Part shown: positions 9,331 to 18,076 of the stretch, one piece after another | Layout: every line of letters begins with the position of its first letter | How positions within the stretch are numbered: the first letter of the stretch is position 1 | Assembly: GCA_945889625.1 (NCBI GenBank) | Contig: CAMDCE010000005.1 | Location: 62,001-126,000 of the forward strand | Reading direction: 5' to 3' | DNA length: 64,000 nucleotides | From: Asaia bogorensis | GTDB lineage: Bacteria > Pseudomonadota > Alphaproteobacteria > Reyranellales > Reyranellaceae | The notes under the pieces: model-generated | The model's input: the letters and a program-made list of their open reading frames with translations, nothing else | Told to the model about the DNA's origin: nothing | The model's database searches: none | Program-made: the position numbers and the translations under genes

Positions 9331-9349
9331 CTTCGGTCGGGATGACGAG

Positions 9350-10939
9350 TCACTTCTTGGTGATGCCCCACAGCACCGTGAGGCCGGTATTGGGCACGAT
9401 CCCGTCGATCCGGTCGCCGCGGTAAGCGAGCGGCACATCCCATTGGCCGAACGGCACGAAGACCACCTGATCCATCGCCCTGGTCTGCAGTTCCTTGGCG
9501 ATGCGCTTGCGGTCATCCTCGTTCGAGGCCATGCCGAAGGCGTTGCGCAGCTTCTCGATTTCGGGATCGCACGGCCAGCCGAACAGGCCCTTGTCGCACG
9601 CCGCCCCGATCCAGGTGTGCAGGACGGGATTGGCCGAGCCGACGCCGCCTGACGTGGTGATGAAGATGTTCCAGCCGCCCTGCGCCGGCGGCTCCTTCTT
9701 GGCGCGCCGCGACACCACCGAGCCCCAGTCCATCGACTGGGCATCAACATTGATGCCGGCCTCGCGCATCGCCTGGATCAGCACCTGCGTCGCAGGCGCG
9801 ATGGTGTTGTGGTCGGTGGTGGCGAGCACGGTGATCGGTTCGCCCTTGTAGCCCGCCTCCTTGAGGAGCTGCAGCGCCTTCTTGGGATTGTATTCCTTCA
9901 TCCAGGCGGTGCCGCCGTCGTTCTCGTACGGACCGCCGCAGGTCAGCAGGCCGTGACAGACGCGGTAGTACTTCGGGTCGCCGACGATGGCGCGCAGGAA
10001 GTCTTCCTGGTTGATCAGGTAGTACATCGCCTGCCGCGCCTTCACGTTGTCGAACGGCGGATGCAGGTGATTGAGCCGGATCATGCCCTGAGTGCTGTCT
10101 ATCTGGCCGGTCTTCAGGAGCTTCACGCCCCTGGCCTTGGCGAGCAGCGGCAGGAAATCGATGTTGGGAGCCTCGTAGAAATCGATCTCGCCATTGATCA
10201 ATGCCGACATGGCGGTCTGCGGATCGGAGATCCACAACAGCTCGATACGGTCGACGCCGGGAATCTTCGAGCCGGCGAAGCCCGACGGCGGCTCGTTGCC
10301 CGGCCGTGGCAGGTAGTCCTTGTTCTTGAGGTAAATCGCCTTGCTGCCCGGCACCCACAGGTCCTTGGCGAAGGTGAACGGTCCCGAGCCGATTGCCTCC
10401 TTGACCTGCTGCTGCGGATCGGTGAGGGCTTCCTTCTCGCGCATGATCACGGCCAGCGAGCTGCCGCTCTTGCCGAGCGACTCCAGCACCATGCCGTAGG
10501 GTTCGCGCAGCACCATCTTGAAGGTCTTGTCGTCCACGGCCTCCAGCTTGGTCACATAGGACAAGAGCCGGATGCCGACGCCGTCCTTGGCACCCCAGCG
10601 CTTCAACGACGCGATGACGTCCTTGGTCGTGACCGGCGAGCCATCGTGGAATTTCAGCCCGTCGCGCAGGGTGAACGTGTAGGTCAGCCGATCGGGACTG
10701 ACCTCGTACTTGCCGACCATCTGCGGCTGCGGTTTCAGATTGGCGTCGTTGCCGAACAGCGTGTCGTAGATCAGCGCACCATGGATGTTGGCGATGGTCT
10801 GGGTGGTCCACATGGGATCGATCACCCGCACATCGGCGTGCATCACCGCGCGCAGGACCTTTTCCTGAGCCCAGGCGCACACTGGGGCCGAAAGCGGCAG
10901 CGCAAGGGCCAGAAGGCCCGCCATTATTCGAAGCATCAT
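9350..10939 (-). CDS. ABC transporter substrate-binding protein, family 5 (copy 1)
   Basis: This 529-residue SBP_bac_5 protein has a Sec signal (MMLRIMAGLLALALPLSAP, cleavage near AWAQ) and a body typical of DppA/OppA proteins (LTYTFTLRDGLKFHDGSPVT; FDNVKARQAMYYLINQEDFL). The start at 10939 is chosen because it begins the signal peptide and follows a GGGGGAAG ribosome site; the frame is open further upstream. It is a close paralogue of the next gene upstream, alignable nearly end to end. It probably feeds the DppBCDF-like transporter immediately downstream. The ligand may be a dipeptide, an opine-like compound or another small molecule. Confidence 0.92.
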   Translation of the reverse strand: MMLRIMAGLLALALPLSAPVCAWAQEKVLRAVMHADVRVIDPMWTTQTIANIHGALIYDTLFGNDANLKPQPQMVGKYEVSPDRLTYTFTLRDGLKFHDGSPVTTKDVIASLKRWGAKDGVGIRLLSYVTKLEAVDDKTFKMVLREPYGMVLESLGKSGSSLAVIMREKEALTDPQQQVKEAIGSGPFTFAKDLWVPGSKAIYLKNKDYLPRPGNEPPSGFAGSKIPGVDRIELLWISDPQTAMSALINGEIDFYEAPNIDFLPLLAKARGVKLLKTGQIDSTQGMIRLNHLHPPFDNVKARQAMYYLINQEDFLRAIVGDPKYYRVCHGLLTCGGPYENDGGTAWMKEYNPKKALQLLKEAGYKGEPITVLATTDHNTIAPATQVLIQAMREAGINVDAQSMDWGSVVSRRAKKEPPAQGGWNIFITTSGGVGSANPVLHTWIGAACDKGLFGWPCDPEIEKLRNAFGMASNEDDRKRIAKELQTRAMDQVVFVPFGQWDVPLAYRGDRIDGIVPNTGLTVLWGITKK

Positions 10940-11039
10940 GCTCTTCCCCCAAGCAAAAACCGTGCACAGAGTATGCGAAGCCGATGCCGCCATTGTCCAG
11001 CGATCAGGGTCTCGCATGACGAGACCGCGCGGCCAGCCT

Positions 11040-12617
11040 TCATTTCTTCGTGATGTTCCACAACACCGCGAGGCCGGTGTTCGTCACGACGCCCTCAAGG
11101 CGGTCCGACCTGTAGGCGAGCGGCACGGTCCATTGGCCGATCGGAATATAGACGACTTGCTCGATCGCACGCGTCTGCAGCTCGGTGGCGATGCGCCTGC
11201 GCTCTGCGTCGGTCTCCGCAACGGCGAATTCATTGCGCAGCTCTTCGATCCTGGCGTCGCACGGCCAGCCGAACAGGCCCTTGTCGCACGCCGCGCCCAT
11301 CCAGGTGTGCAGCACCGGGTTCGACGACCCGACGCCGCCAGTACCGGTGATGAAGATGTTCCAGCCGCCCTGTGCCGGCGGATCCTTCTTGGCGCGCCGC
11401 GACACCACGCTGCCCCAGTCCATCGCCTGGGCATCGACGTTGATGCCGGCTTCACGCATCGCCTGGATCAGCACTTGGGTTGCCGGTGTGATGGTGACGT
11501 GGTCGGTCGCCTGGAGAATGGTGATCGGCTCACCCTTGTAGCCGGCCTCCTTCAGGAGCTGCAGCGCCTTCTTGGGATTGTAGTCCTTCAGCATGGCGCT
11601 GCCGCCCGAGTTGGCGAGCGGCGCGCCGCAGGTCAGGAGCCCATGGCAGACCGTGTAATAGGCCGGATTGCCGATCACGGCGCGCAGGAAATCCTCCTGG
11701 TTTATCAGATGGTACATGGCCTGCCGCGCCTTCACGTTGTCGAAGGGCGGATGCAGGTGGTTCAGCCGGATCATGCCCAGCGTGCTGTCGAGGTTGCCGG
11801 TCTTCAGCAGCTTGACGCCGCGCGCCTTCTCCAGGATCGGCAGGAAGTCGATGCTGGGCGCCTCGAAAAAGTCGATCTCGCCGGCGATCAGCGCCGACAT
11901 TGCGGTCTGCGGATCGGCGATCCACAGCAGCTCGGCGCGATCGACGCCGGCGAACTTCGTGCCGGCGAAGGACGACGCAGGCTCGTTGCCCGGCCGCGGC
12001 ACATAGTGCGGGTTCTTGAGATAGACCGCCTTGCTGCCCGGCACCCATTGGTCCTTGGCGAAGACGAACGGCCCCGAGCCGATCGATTCCTTGACCTGCT
12101 GCTGCGGGTCGGTCATCGCCTCCTTCTCGCGCATGATCACGGCAACCGAGGAATTGGTCTTGCCCAGCGACTCCAGCACCATGCCGTAGGGTTTCTTGAG
12201 GATCATGCGGAAGGTCTTGTCGTCCACCGCTTCCATGCGATCGACGAACGACAACAGGCGGATGCCGACACCGTCCTTGGCGCCCCACCGCTTCAGCGAG
12301 GCGATGACGTCCCTGGTGGTGACGGCCGAGCCGTCGCTGAACTTCAGCCTGTCACGCAGCGTGAAGCTGTAGGTGAGCTTGTCGTCGCTGATCTGGTATT
12401 TGCCGACCATCTGGGGCTGCGGCTTCAACTGGGCGTCGTTGCCGAACAACGTGTCGTAGACCAGCATGCCATGGATGTTGGCGATGGTTTGCGTGGTCCA
12501 TATCGGATCGATCACGCGCACGTCGGCGTGCATGACGGCGCGCAGGACCTTGTCCTGGGCCAAAGCAGATATAGGAAGGACGAAGGCCAATAAGCCGGCG
12601 AAAAGGCGGAACATCAT
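11040..12617 (-). CDS. ABC transporter substrate-binding protein, family 5 (copy 2)
   Basis: This 525-residue paralogue of copy 1 has the signal MMFRLFAGLLAFVLPISALAQ and shares long identical blocks with it, such as VLRAVMHADVRVIDP and TTQTIANIHG. The ATG at 12617 was chosen for the signal peptide and the GGGTGAG upstream. The two genes are 100 bases apart and in the same orientation, so this is a tandem duplication that has since diverged. Two receptors for one transporter would broaden the range of ligands, for instance products of the adjacent MlrC-like hydrolase. Confidence 0.92.
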   Translation of the reverse strand: MMFRLFAGLLAFVLPISALAQDKVLRAVMHADVRVIDPIWTTQTIANIHGMLVYDTLFGNDAQLKPQPQMVGKYQISDDKLTYSFTLRDRLKFSDGSAVTTRDVIASLKRWGAKDGVGIRLLSFVDRMEAVDDKTFRMILKKPYGMVLESLGKTNSSVAVIMREKEAMTDPQQQVKESIGSGPFVFAKDQWVPGSKAVYLKNPHYVPRPGNEPASSFAGTKFAGVDRAELLWIADPQTAMSALIAGEIDFFEAPSIDFLPILEKARGVKLLKTGNLDSTLGMIRLNHLHPPFDNVKARQAMYHLINQEDFLRAVIGNPAYYTVCHGLLTCGAPLANSGGSAMLKDYNPKKALQLLKEAGYKGEPITILQATDHVTITPATQVLIQAMREAGINVDAQAMDWGSVVSRRAKKDPPAQGGWNIFITGTGGVGSSNPVLHTWMGAACDKGLFGWPCDARIEELRNEFAVAETDAERRRIATELQTRAIEQVVYIPIGQWTVPLAYRSDRLEGVVTNTGLAVLWNITKK

Positions 12618-12728
12618 GCGCTCACCCAAAATGTTGAGGCAGTATGTGAAGCGGATGCCGCCATTGTCCATCCTCCTCCTCTGGCGGAGAAGAACAAAGC
12701 GCTAGTGCGGCAAGCGTCTCCTTTGTCG

Positions 12729-12786
12729 GCATAGTCCGTCCGGCGGAGCGCGGTGCGTTTACGCTCCTCAGTCGGTCGGACTATGC
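12729..12786 (-). terminator. Strong hairpin just after the M81 peptidase gene
   Basis: Arms of 14 bases (12729-12742 and 12773-12786) pair with one mismatch (GCATAGTCCG against CGGACTATGC at the base), and a shorter inner pair GGAGCG/CGCTCC extends the stem. It begins one base after the stop codon at 12788. No U-tract follows on the minus strand, so it may stabilise mRNA ends or attenuate between the peptidase and the binding-protein genes and need not be a true terminator. Confidence 0.5.
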
Positions 12787-12787
12787 T

Positions 12788-14260
12788 CTAGAATATGAGC
12801 CCGCGCGGCTTGGCGTCCGGATCGAGCGGCCAGATCGGGCGCTCGACCTTGGTGTAGGGAACCTTGCGGTGGTCGCGCCGCAGCGGCCCGCTCGATTCGA
12901 CGTAGATGACCTTCTTGGCGATCGGCCCGTAGGCCGCCATGAAATGGTTGGTCGACTTCACCACCACGATCTTCTTCTCAGTCGGGTCGATCCCGAGGTT
13001 GGTAAAGAGCTCCAGGCCGGTCGCCTGGGTGCGGTTGGTGATCAGCACCACGTCGACGCCGCCGACGCGCACGGCGGCGCAGTCGCCGACCTTTACCTGG
13101 GTGGGGCCGAAGCGCTGCCAGGCGTCGCGCCTGAGCCCGATCACCTCGACCATGGCGTCGACCGGCTGGCCCGAGGTCGGCGCGATCTTGCCGCCGAAGC
13201 GCAACGCGAACTTGGCGCCCAATCCGGCATCGAAGCAGAGGCGTACCGCAATCGGGTCCCACATCGGCCCGAGGCAGGCATTCTCGACTTTCTCGGCGAT
13301 CAGATAGCGCAGGATGTCGGTATTGTCCGACGGCGCGCCGCCGCCGGCATTGTCGGCCGGATCGGCGATCACCACCGGCAGGTCGTTGAAGGCGATCCCC
13401 TCGCTCACGCCGGTCGGCACATCGAACGACGGCGAGGCGGTCTTGCCGCGCAAGCTCACCAGCTCCTCGCCCAGTTTGGTCGCAAGCGCATCGGCCTTCT
13501 TCTTGTCGCCGTCGGCAATCACCAGAACGCGCGTGCCCAATTCGGCCACGTCGGCATACGGAAAGCAGTGGGCGATCGAAACCGAGAGAATTCCGTCCTT
13601 GCCCTCCAACGCCATGATGCGGTCGACGATCCCGCGCATTGGCTGGGTCGTCGTCGGGTAGCTCTGGATCTGCCGGCAATCGTAGACCGACATCACCGGC
13701 TTGGCCTTGCCGCGCAAGGTTGCCAGCACGAGGTTGAGAACGTCCTCGGCGCGCTCGACCACGTCTGTGTGGGGGAATTCCTTGTAGAGCACGACGATGT
13801 CGGCCTTGGAGACGCGCTTCATCGTGAGATGACAGTGCGGGTCGAGTTCGACGCCGATCACGCATTTCGGTCCGACGATGGTGCGTGCCCGTTCGATGAT
13901 GTCGCCTTCGACATCGTCGTAGCCGTGCGCAACCATGGCGCCGTGCAGGCCGAGCAGCAGGCCGTCGACGGGGAGCGCCGCCTTGAGTTGGTCGAGAATC
14001 TCGTCGCGCATGGTCTCATAGTCGGCGCGGTTGGTCGTGCCGGCCGGGCTGGCGGCAAAGCAGCTACCCTCGATCCGCTCGAAGCCTTCCTTCTTGGCCC
14101 GGGCGCGGCCGACGAACAGCGGCGCGGTGCACATGCGCGGTGCATCGGTCGGATGCTCGCCGGGACGCAGGAAGACGCCCTCGCGATAGCTCTCGAGGCT
14201 GGTCGGCATCGGCGAGAAAGTGTTGGTTTCGGTGGCGAGCGTGGCGGTGAACAGGCGCAT
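12788..14260 (-). CDS. M81 family metallopeptidase (MlrC / microcystinase C-like)
   Basis: This 490-residue protein fits the M81 family, whose characterised member MlrC cleaves linearised microcystin; most relatives have unknown substrates. Family marks are MRLFTATLATETNTFSP at the start, GLHGAMVAHGYDDVEGD (about 104-120), and GVELDPHCHLT with D140, H142, H144 followed by FPHTD (H164), a likely zinc site. The C-terminal half contains VIADPADNAGGGAPSDNTD, the MlrC_C motif. The start at 14260 follows TAGGAG, 7 bases after the deacetylase gene ends. The run of deacetylase, M81 enzyme, two receptors and transporter suggests that an amide or cyclic peptide is taken up and broken down. Confidence 0.9.
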   Translation of the reverse strand: MRLFTATLATETNTFSPMPTSLESYREGVFLRPGEHPTDAPRMCTAPLFVGRARAKKEGFERIEGSCFAASPAGTTNRADYETMRDEILDQLKAALPVDGLLLGLHGAMVAHGYDDVEGDIIERARTIVGPKCVIGVELDPHCHLTMKRVSKADIVVLYKEFPHTDVVERAEDVLNLVLATLRGKAKPVMSVYDCRQIQSYPTTTQPMRGIVDRIMALEGKDGILSVSIAHCFPYADVAELGTRVLVIADGDKKKADALATKLGEELVSLRGKTASPSFDVPTGVSEGIAFNDLPVVIADPADNAGGGAPSDNTDILRYLIAEKVENACLGPMWDPIAVRLCFDAGLGAKFALRFGGKIAPTSGQPVDAMVEVIGLRRDAWQRFGPTQVKVGDCAAVRVGGVDVVLITNRTQATGLELFTNLGIDPTEKKIVVVKSTNHFMAAYGPIAKKVIYVESSGPLRRDHRKVPYTKVERPIWPLDPDAKPRGLIF

Positions 14261-14267
14261 GAGACTC

Positions 14268-15164
14268 CTAGGGAACGATGCCAGCCGGAAGCCCGGCGCA
14301 ATGGCGGGCGATGGCGCCGGGTGTGGTGAGCCATATCGCCTCGCGCTTCGACGCGATATGGCGGAGCGCGCGGCGCAGATGACGCAGCCGATGCGGCTGA
14401 CCGACGATATAGGCATGCAGCGCTACACCCATGACCAGCGGCCGTGACGCCGAGAGCTCGCTCATCTCGTCGAACTGATCGACAATCATGTCGGCAAACT
14501 CCGAGGCGCCGACCTTGCGCGCGACAATGGCAGGGATGTCGTTGATCTCCTGCGGATAGGGCACGGCCATGATCCGGCGCCCGCCGCGGCAGCGAAACCA
14601 GATCGGCTGGTCGTCCATGCACCAGTCGAGCTGATATCGGTAACCGGCCTCGGCCAGCAGATCTGGCGTGCGATGACTGTGGGAGATCCACGGACCCAGC
14701 CAGCCCTCCGGCGGCCGGCCCTCGCCTTCCGTCAGGCGGGCAGTCGCTTCGCTAATCAACAAGCGCTCGGCCGCTTCGTCGAGAGTGCCCTGGCGTTCGG
14801 CGTTGGTCCGGCCATGTCCCACGAATTCGTCGCCGCGGGCGCGACAGGCCGCCACGAGCTCGGGCGCGTAGTCGTACATCGCGCTGTTGAGCAGTGCCGC
14901 CATCGGCAAGCCTAGCGCATCGAAGGCGTCGAGCAGGTACCAGGCGCCGACCCGGTTGCCCCAGTCGCGCCAGGCGAAGTTCAGGACGTCGGGAGGGGGC
15001 CCGCCGGGCGCCAGTTCCGCACCGAGGCCGTCGCCGAAGGAGAAGTGTTCGAGGTTGAGCGCGAAGTAGACGGCCAGTCTTTTACCACCCGGCCATGTGT
15101 AGTTGGGGCGGCCGCGCAGCGGCACATAGTCATAGCGGCCGTGGCTTATCAGCTTCATCAGCAA
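14268..15164 (-). CDS. Polysaccharide deacetylase / PuuE-like amidohydrolase family protein
   Basis: This 298-residue NodB-fold protein belongs to the subgroup that includes PuuE-type allantoinases. It shows YVPLRGRPNYTWPGGKRLAVYFALNLE at the N-terminus, the GHGRTNAERQG stretch (D/H metal site region, about 115-125), GWLGPWISHSHRTPDLLAEAG and PYPQEINDIPAI. In this subgroup the substrate is often a ureide or amide and not chitin. The start may be the ATG at 15164 or the in-frame ATG at 15158. It is the first gene of the minus-strand run and is divergent from the ferric-type permease gene. Confidence 0.82.
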   Translation of the reverse strand: MLMKLISHGRYDYVPLRGRPNYTWPGGKRLAVYFALNLEHFSFGDGLGAELAPGGPPPDVLNFAWRDWGNRVGAWYLLDAFDALGLPMAALLNSAMYDYAPELVAACRARGDEFVGHGRTNAERQGTLDEAAERLLISEATARLTEGEGRPPEGWLGPWISHSHRTPDLLAEAGYRYQLDWCMDDQPIWFRCRGGRRIMAVPYPQEINDIPAIVARKVGASEFADMIVDQFDEMSELSASRPLVMGVALHAYIVGQPHRLRHLRRALRHIASKREAIWLTTPGAIARHCAGLPAGIVP

Positions 15165-15256
15165 AGCGTAGCCTTGGAAATCGCGATCGGCTACGGTCGC
15201 ACACCGAATGAAGAAGCCGCCGGCTCGAGCCGCGGACGCATGGGAGGAACAACGCG

Positions 15257-17017
15257 TTGACGGCGACGAGTGCAGCCGCCTTGGCAGAATCGAGCAACGC
15301 TGCGTCCGCGCCGCGCCGTCTGGCTGCGCCCCTGTGGGTCGCTGCGCTGTTGATCCTGCTGGCGTTTCTGGTGATCTATCCCATCCTGATGCTGGTCTTC
15401 GGAGCGCTGAGCGACTCCAACCCGGTGGTCGATGGTTTCGGCAAGTTCAGCCCTTCGCTCGACCATTTCACCCAGGTCCTGGCCAACGAAAACGTCCGAC
15501 TCGCATTCTACAACGCCCTGCTCGCATGTGGTGGCGGCGCTGCGCTGGCGGTGGTGATCGGGCTCGCCTTCTCGTGGATCGTCGTGCGCACCAACACGCC
15601 GTTCAAAGGCTTCATCGCCGGCGCCAGCATAGTCCCGCTGTTCGTGCCGCCGCTGGTCGCGGGCGTCGCCTGGGGCATCCTGGGCTCGCCCAAGACCGGG
15701 CTCCTCAACACTGCGTTCAAGTGGATCGGCATCGACTGGCGAGTCGACTTCTATTCGATGGCCGGTCTCATCCTGGTGTTCGGCATCTACTACGCGCCCT
15801 ACGTCTACATGTTCACCTCCTCGGCGCTCAGGAACATGGACCCCAGTCTCGAGGAGGCGGCGGAAGTGTCGGGGGCGTCGGCCTTCACCACGCTCTTCAC
15901 CGTCACCTTTCCGCTGATTGCGCCGGCCATCCTGGCGGGCATGCTGCTCTCCTTCGTGGTGATGCTGGGGATCTACGGCGTGCCGGCGGCTCTCGGCGCG
16001 CCGGCCAACATCAACGTGCTCACCACCTATATCTTCAAGCTCACGGCCTGGAGCCCGCCCCTCTACAACACCGCGGCAGCCGTGGCGATCCTGCTGATGA
16101 TGGTGACCGCGATCCTGGTGTGGGCGCAGCAGCGCGTCTTGATCGGCCGCAGCTTTGCCACCGTCGCCGGCAAGGCCTTCCGCCCGCGCAGCCTCAATCT
16201 TGGCCCGTGGAAGTGGTTCACGCTGGGCCTCGCCGTGGTCTATCTGCTGATCGTGGTCGTGCTGCCGACGCTTGCGCTCACCATCGCGGCATTCCGCAAG
16301 TTCATGTTCTTCAAGGATTTCGACGCGCTGTTCGACGCCAAGCAGTACAGCCTCGTGCACTTTGACGCAGTGTTCGACAACCCGCTCACCATGCTGTCGA
16401 TCTGGAACACCATGAAGGTGGGCGCGCTCACCGCCATCGTCGGCGGCGCACTGGCCTTCGCCATCGGCTACACGATCCACCGCACCAGCGTACCCGGCCG
16501 CCGTTCGATCGACCTGCTCTCGACGCTGCCGGTCGCCATCCCGGGCCTGGTCATCGGCGTCGCCTATCTGTGGGCGTGGATCGGCCTGCCCGGCGGGCTC
16601 TACGGCACGATCTGGATCCTGGTGCTGGCCTTCATCGCGCGCTTCATTCCCGACACGGTGAAGGCGCTGTCGACGTCGTTCCTGCAGATCCACAAGGAGC
16701 TCGAGGAAGCCTCGTGGATCTGCGGCAGCGGACTACTCGACACCATCCGGCGTGTCGTGCTGCCGCTCGCCCGGCCGGGCGTGGTAGCGTCGATGACGCT
16801 CCTGTTCGTGCTGGCGATCCGCGAGCTTGGCTCTTCGCTCTTTCTCTACACCAGCGACACCACGGTGATGGCCGTGCTGCTGCTCGACTACTACGAGGGC
16901 GGCAATACCGGCAAGACCGCTGCCTTCAGCCTCGTGCAAACGGCACTTCTCGCTGTCCTGCTGGGCATTACGACCTGGATATCCCGCGAGACGACGGAAA
17001 ACGTCCGCTTCAACTGA
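15257..17017 (+). CDS. ABC transporter permease, fused two-unit type (FbpB/ThiP-like)
   Basis: This 586-residue membrane protein is made of two permease modules, as in FbpB and ThiP, so one polypeptide provides all the membrane helices. EAA-type loops occur in both halves (EEAAEVSGASAFTTLFTVTF and LEEASWICGSGLLDTIRRVV). The start is a TTG at 15257 preceded by GGGAGGAAC with 6 bases spacing. It heads a three-gene operon of permease, binding protein and ATPase. Transporters of this type carry ferric ion, thiamine, phosphonates or small organic acids, and the cargo is not readable here. Confidence 0.9.
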   Translation: MTATSAAALAESSNAASAPRRLAAPLWVAALLILLAFLVIYPILMLVFGALSDSNPVVDGFGKFSPSLDHFTQVLANENVRLAFYNALLACGGGAALAVVIGLAFSWIVVRTNTPFKGFIAGASIVPLFVPPLVAGVAWGILGSPKTGLLNTAFKWIGIDWRVDFYSMAGLILVFGIYYAPYVYMFTSSALRNMDPSLEEAAEVSGASAFTTLFTVTFPLIAPAILAGMLLSFVVMLGIYGVPAALGAPANINVLTTYIFKLTAWSPPLYNTAAAVAILLMMVTAILVWAQQRVLIGRSFATVAGKAFRPRSLNLGPWKWFTLGLAVVYLLIVVVLPTLALTIAAFRKFMFFKDFDALFDAKQYSLVHFDAVFDNPLTMLSIWNTMKVGALTAIVGGALAFAIGYTIHRTSVPGRRSIDLLSTLPVAIPGLVIGVAYLWAWIGLPGGLYGTIWILVLAFIARFIPDTVKALSTSFLQIHKELEEASWICGSGLLDTIRRVVLPLARPGVVASMTLLFVLAIRELGSSLFLYTSDTTVMAVLLLDYYEGGNTGKTAAFSLVQTALLAVLLGITTWISRETTENVRFN

Positions 17018-17047
17018 CCAATCAATGACAACAGGAGGAAACCACCG

Positions 17048-18076
17048 ATGAAACACGCGATGACCAGGGCAACCGCCCTCGGATTGGCGTTCGTTCTCGG
17101 CGCCCTGCCGGCGATGGCGCAGAGCGAGTTCGGCTCCAAGGAGCTGATAGACGCCGCCGAGAAGGAAGGCGGGCTCACCTACTATACGGCCAACTTCGCC
17201 GAGACCGAGCAGGAGGTCATCAAGGCCTTCAACAAACGCTTTCCCAAGATCAAGGTGTCGATGGTGCGCGCGCCGGGCGGGCAGCTGATCACCCGCGTCA
17301 AGACCGAGGCGGCCGCCGGCAAGCTTGCCGCCGATGCCATCAGTCACACCGACCGCGGCCTGATGAAGGAACTGAGCGATCTCTTCCAGGACTACGCACC
17401 GCCCAATGCCGCCGACTACCGGGCTGACGCGCTCGTGTCGCCGAAACTGTGGCCGGGCGCCACGCTGGGCTGGGCAATCTCCTACAACTCGGCCCTGGTC
17501 AAGAATCCGCCCAAGAGCTGGATGGATCTTCTCAAGCCCGAATACAAGGGCAAGCTGATCGGCCAGGTCATCGCCCCGTCGGGCGGTACGACATGGACGC
17601 GCTCCATGTTCGAACGCCAGGTACTGGGCGATGACTACTGGGCCAAGCAGGCCGCCCTCGGCATCGCGCTCTATCCTTCGGGGGCGCCGCTATCCGACGC
17701 GCTGGTGCGCGGCGAGGTCTCGATTGCGCCCCTGCTCTACAACATCGCCTACACCAAGGCCCGCGACGGGGCGCCGCTCGAGTCGATCTTCGCACCCGAG
17801 GGCGTGCCGATCATCCCGTTTTCCGACGGCATTCCCAAGACGGCCAAGAACCCCAACGCGGCCAAGCTGTTCATGAACTGGCGCCTGTCGAAGGAAGGCC
17901 AGGCATTCCAGATCAATACCCTGGGCAACATCACGTCGCTGAAGGAGCCGCCGGCCTATCCGAAGGGCTGGGATCCCAAGGTGGTCAAGGTGTGGGTGCC
18001 GAACTTCGAGCAGTTCGAGAAGCTGCGTGACCCCTGGATCGAGCAGTGGAACAAGACTTACGGCTACCGCCAGTGA
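17048..18076 (+). CDS. ABC transporter substrate-binding protein, family 1 (FbpA/AfuA-like)
   Basis: This 342-residue periplasmic protein has the signal MKHAMTRATALGLAFVLGALPAMAQ. The mature start EKEGGLTYYTANFAETEQEVIKAF is typical of the iron/organophosphate-binding cluster. An AGGAGG ribosome site lies 10 bases before the ATG. The two adjacent C-terminal tyrosines that hold iron in FbpA are not obvious (WNKTYGYRQ ends the protein), so a non-iron ligand is quite possible. Its TGA overlaps the GTG start of the ATPase gene. Confidence 0.9.
   Translation: MKHAMTRATALGLAFVLGALPAMAQSEFGSKELIDAAEKEGGLTYYTANFAETEQEVIKAFNKRFPKIKVSMVRAPGGQLITRVKTEAAAGKLAADAISHTDRGLMKELSDLFQDYAPPNAADYRADALVSPKLWPGATLGWAISYNSALVKNPPKSWMDLLKPEYKGKLIGQVIAPSGGTTWTRSMFERQVLGDDYWAKQAALGIALYPSGAPLSDALVRGEVSIAPLLYNIAYTKARDGAPLESIFAPEGVPIIPFSDGIPKTAKNPNAAKLFMNWRLSKEGQAFQINTLGNITSLKEPPAYPKGWDPKVVKVWVPNFEQFEKLRDPWIEQWNKTYGYRQ

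Noticed and set aside
15191..16693. Minus-strand 500-codon frame opposite the fused permease
   Set aside because: Extremely Glu/Arg/His/Gln-rich, the expected antisense of a hydrophobic membrane protein.
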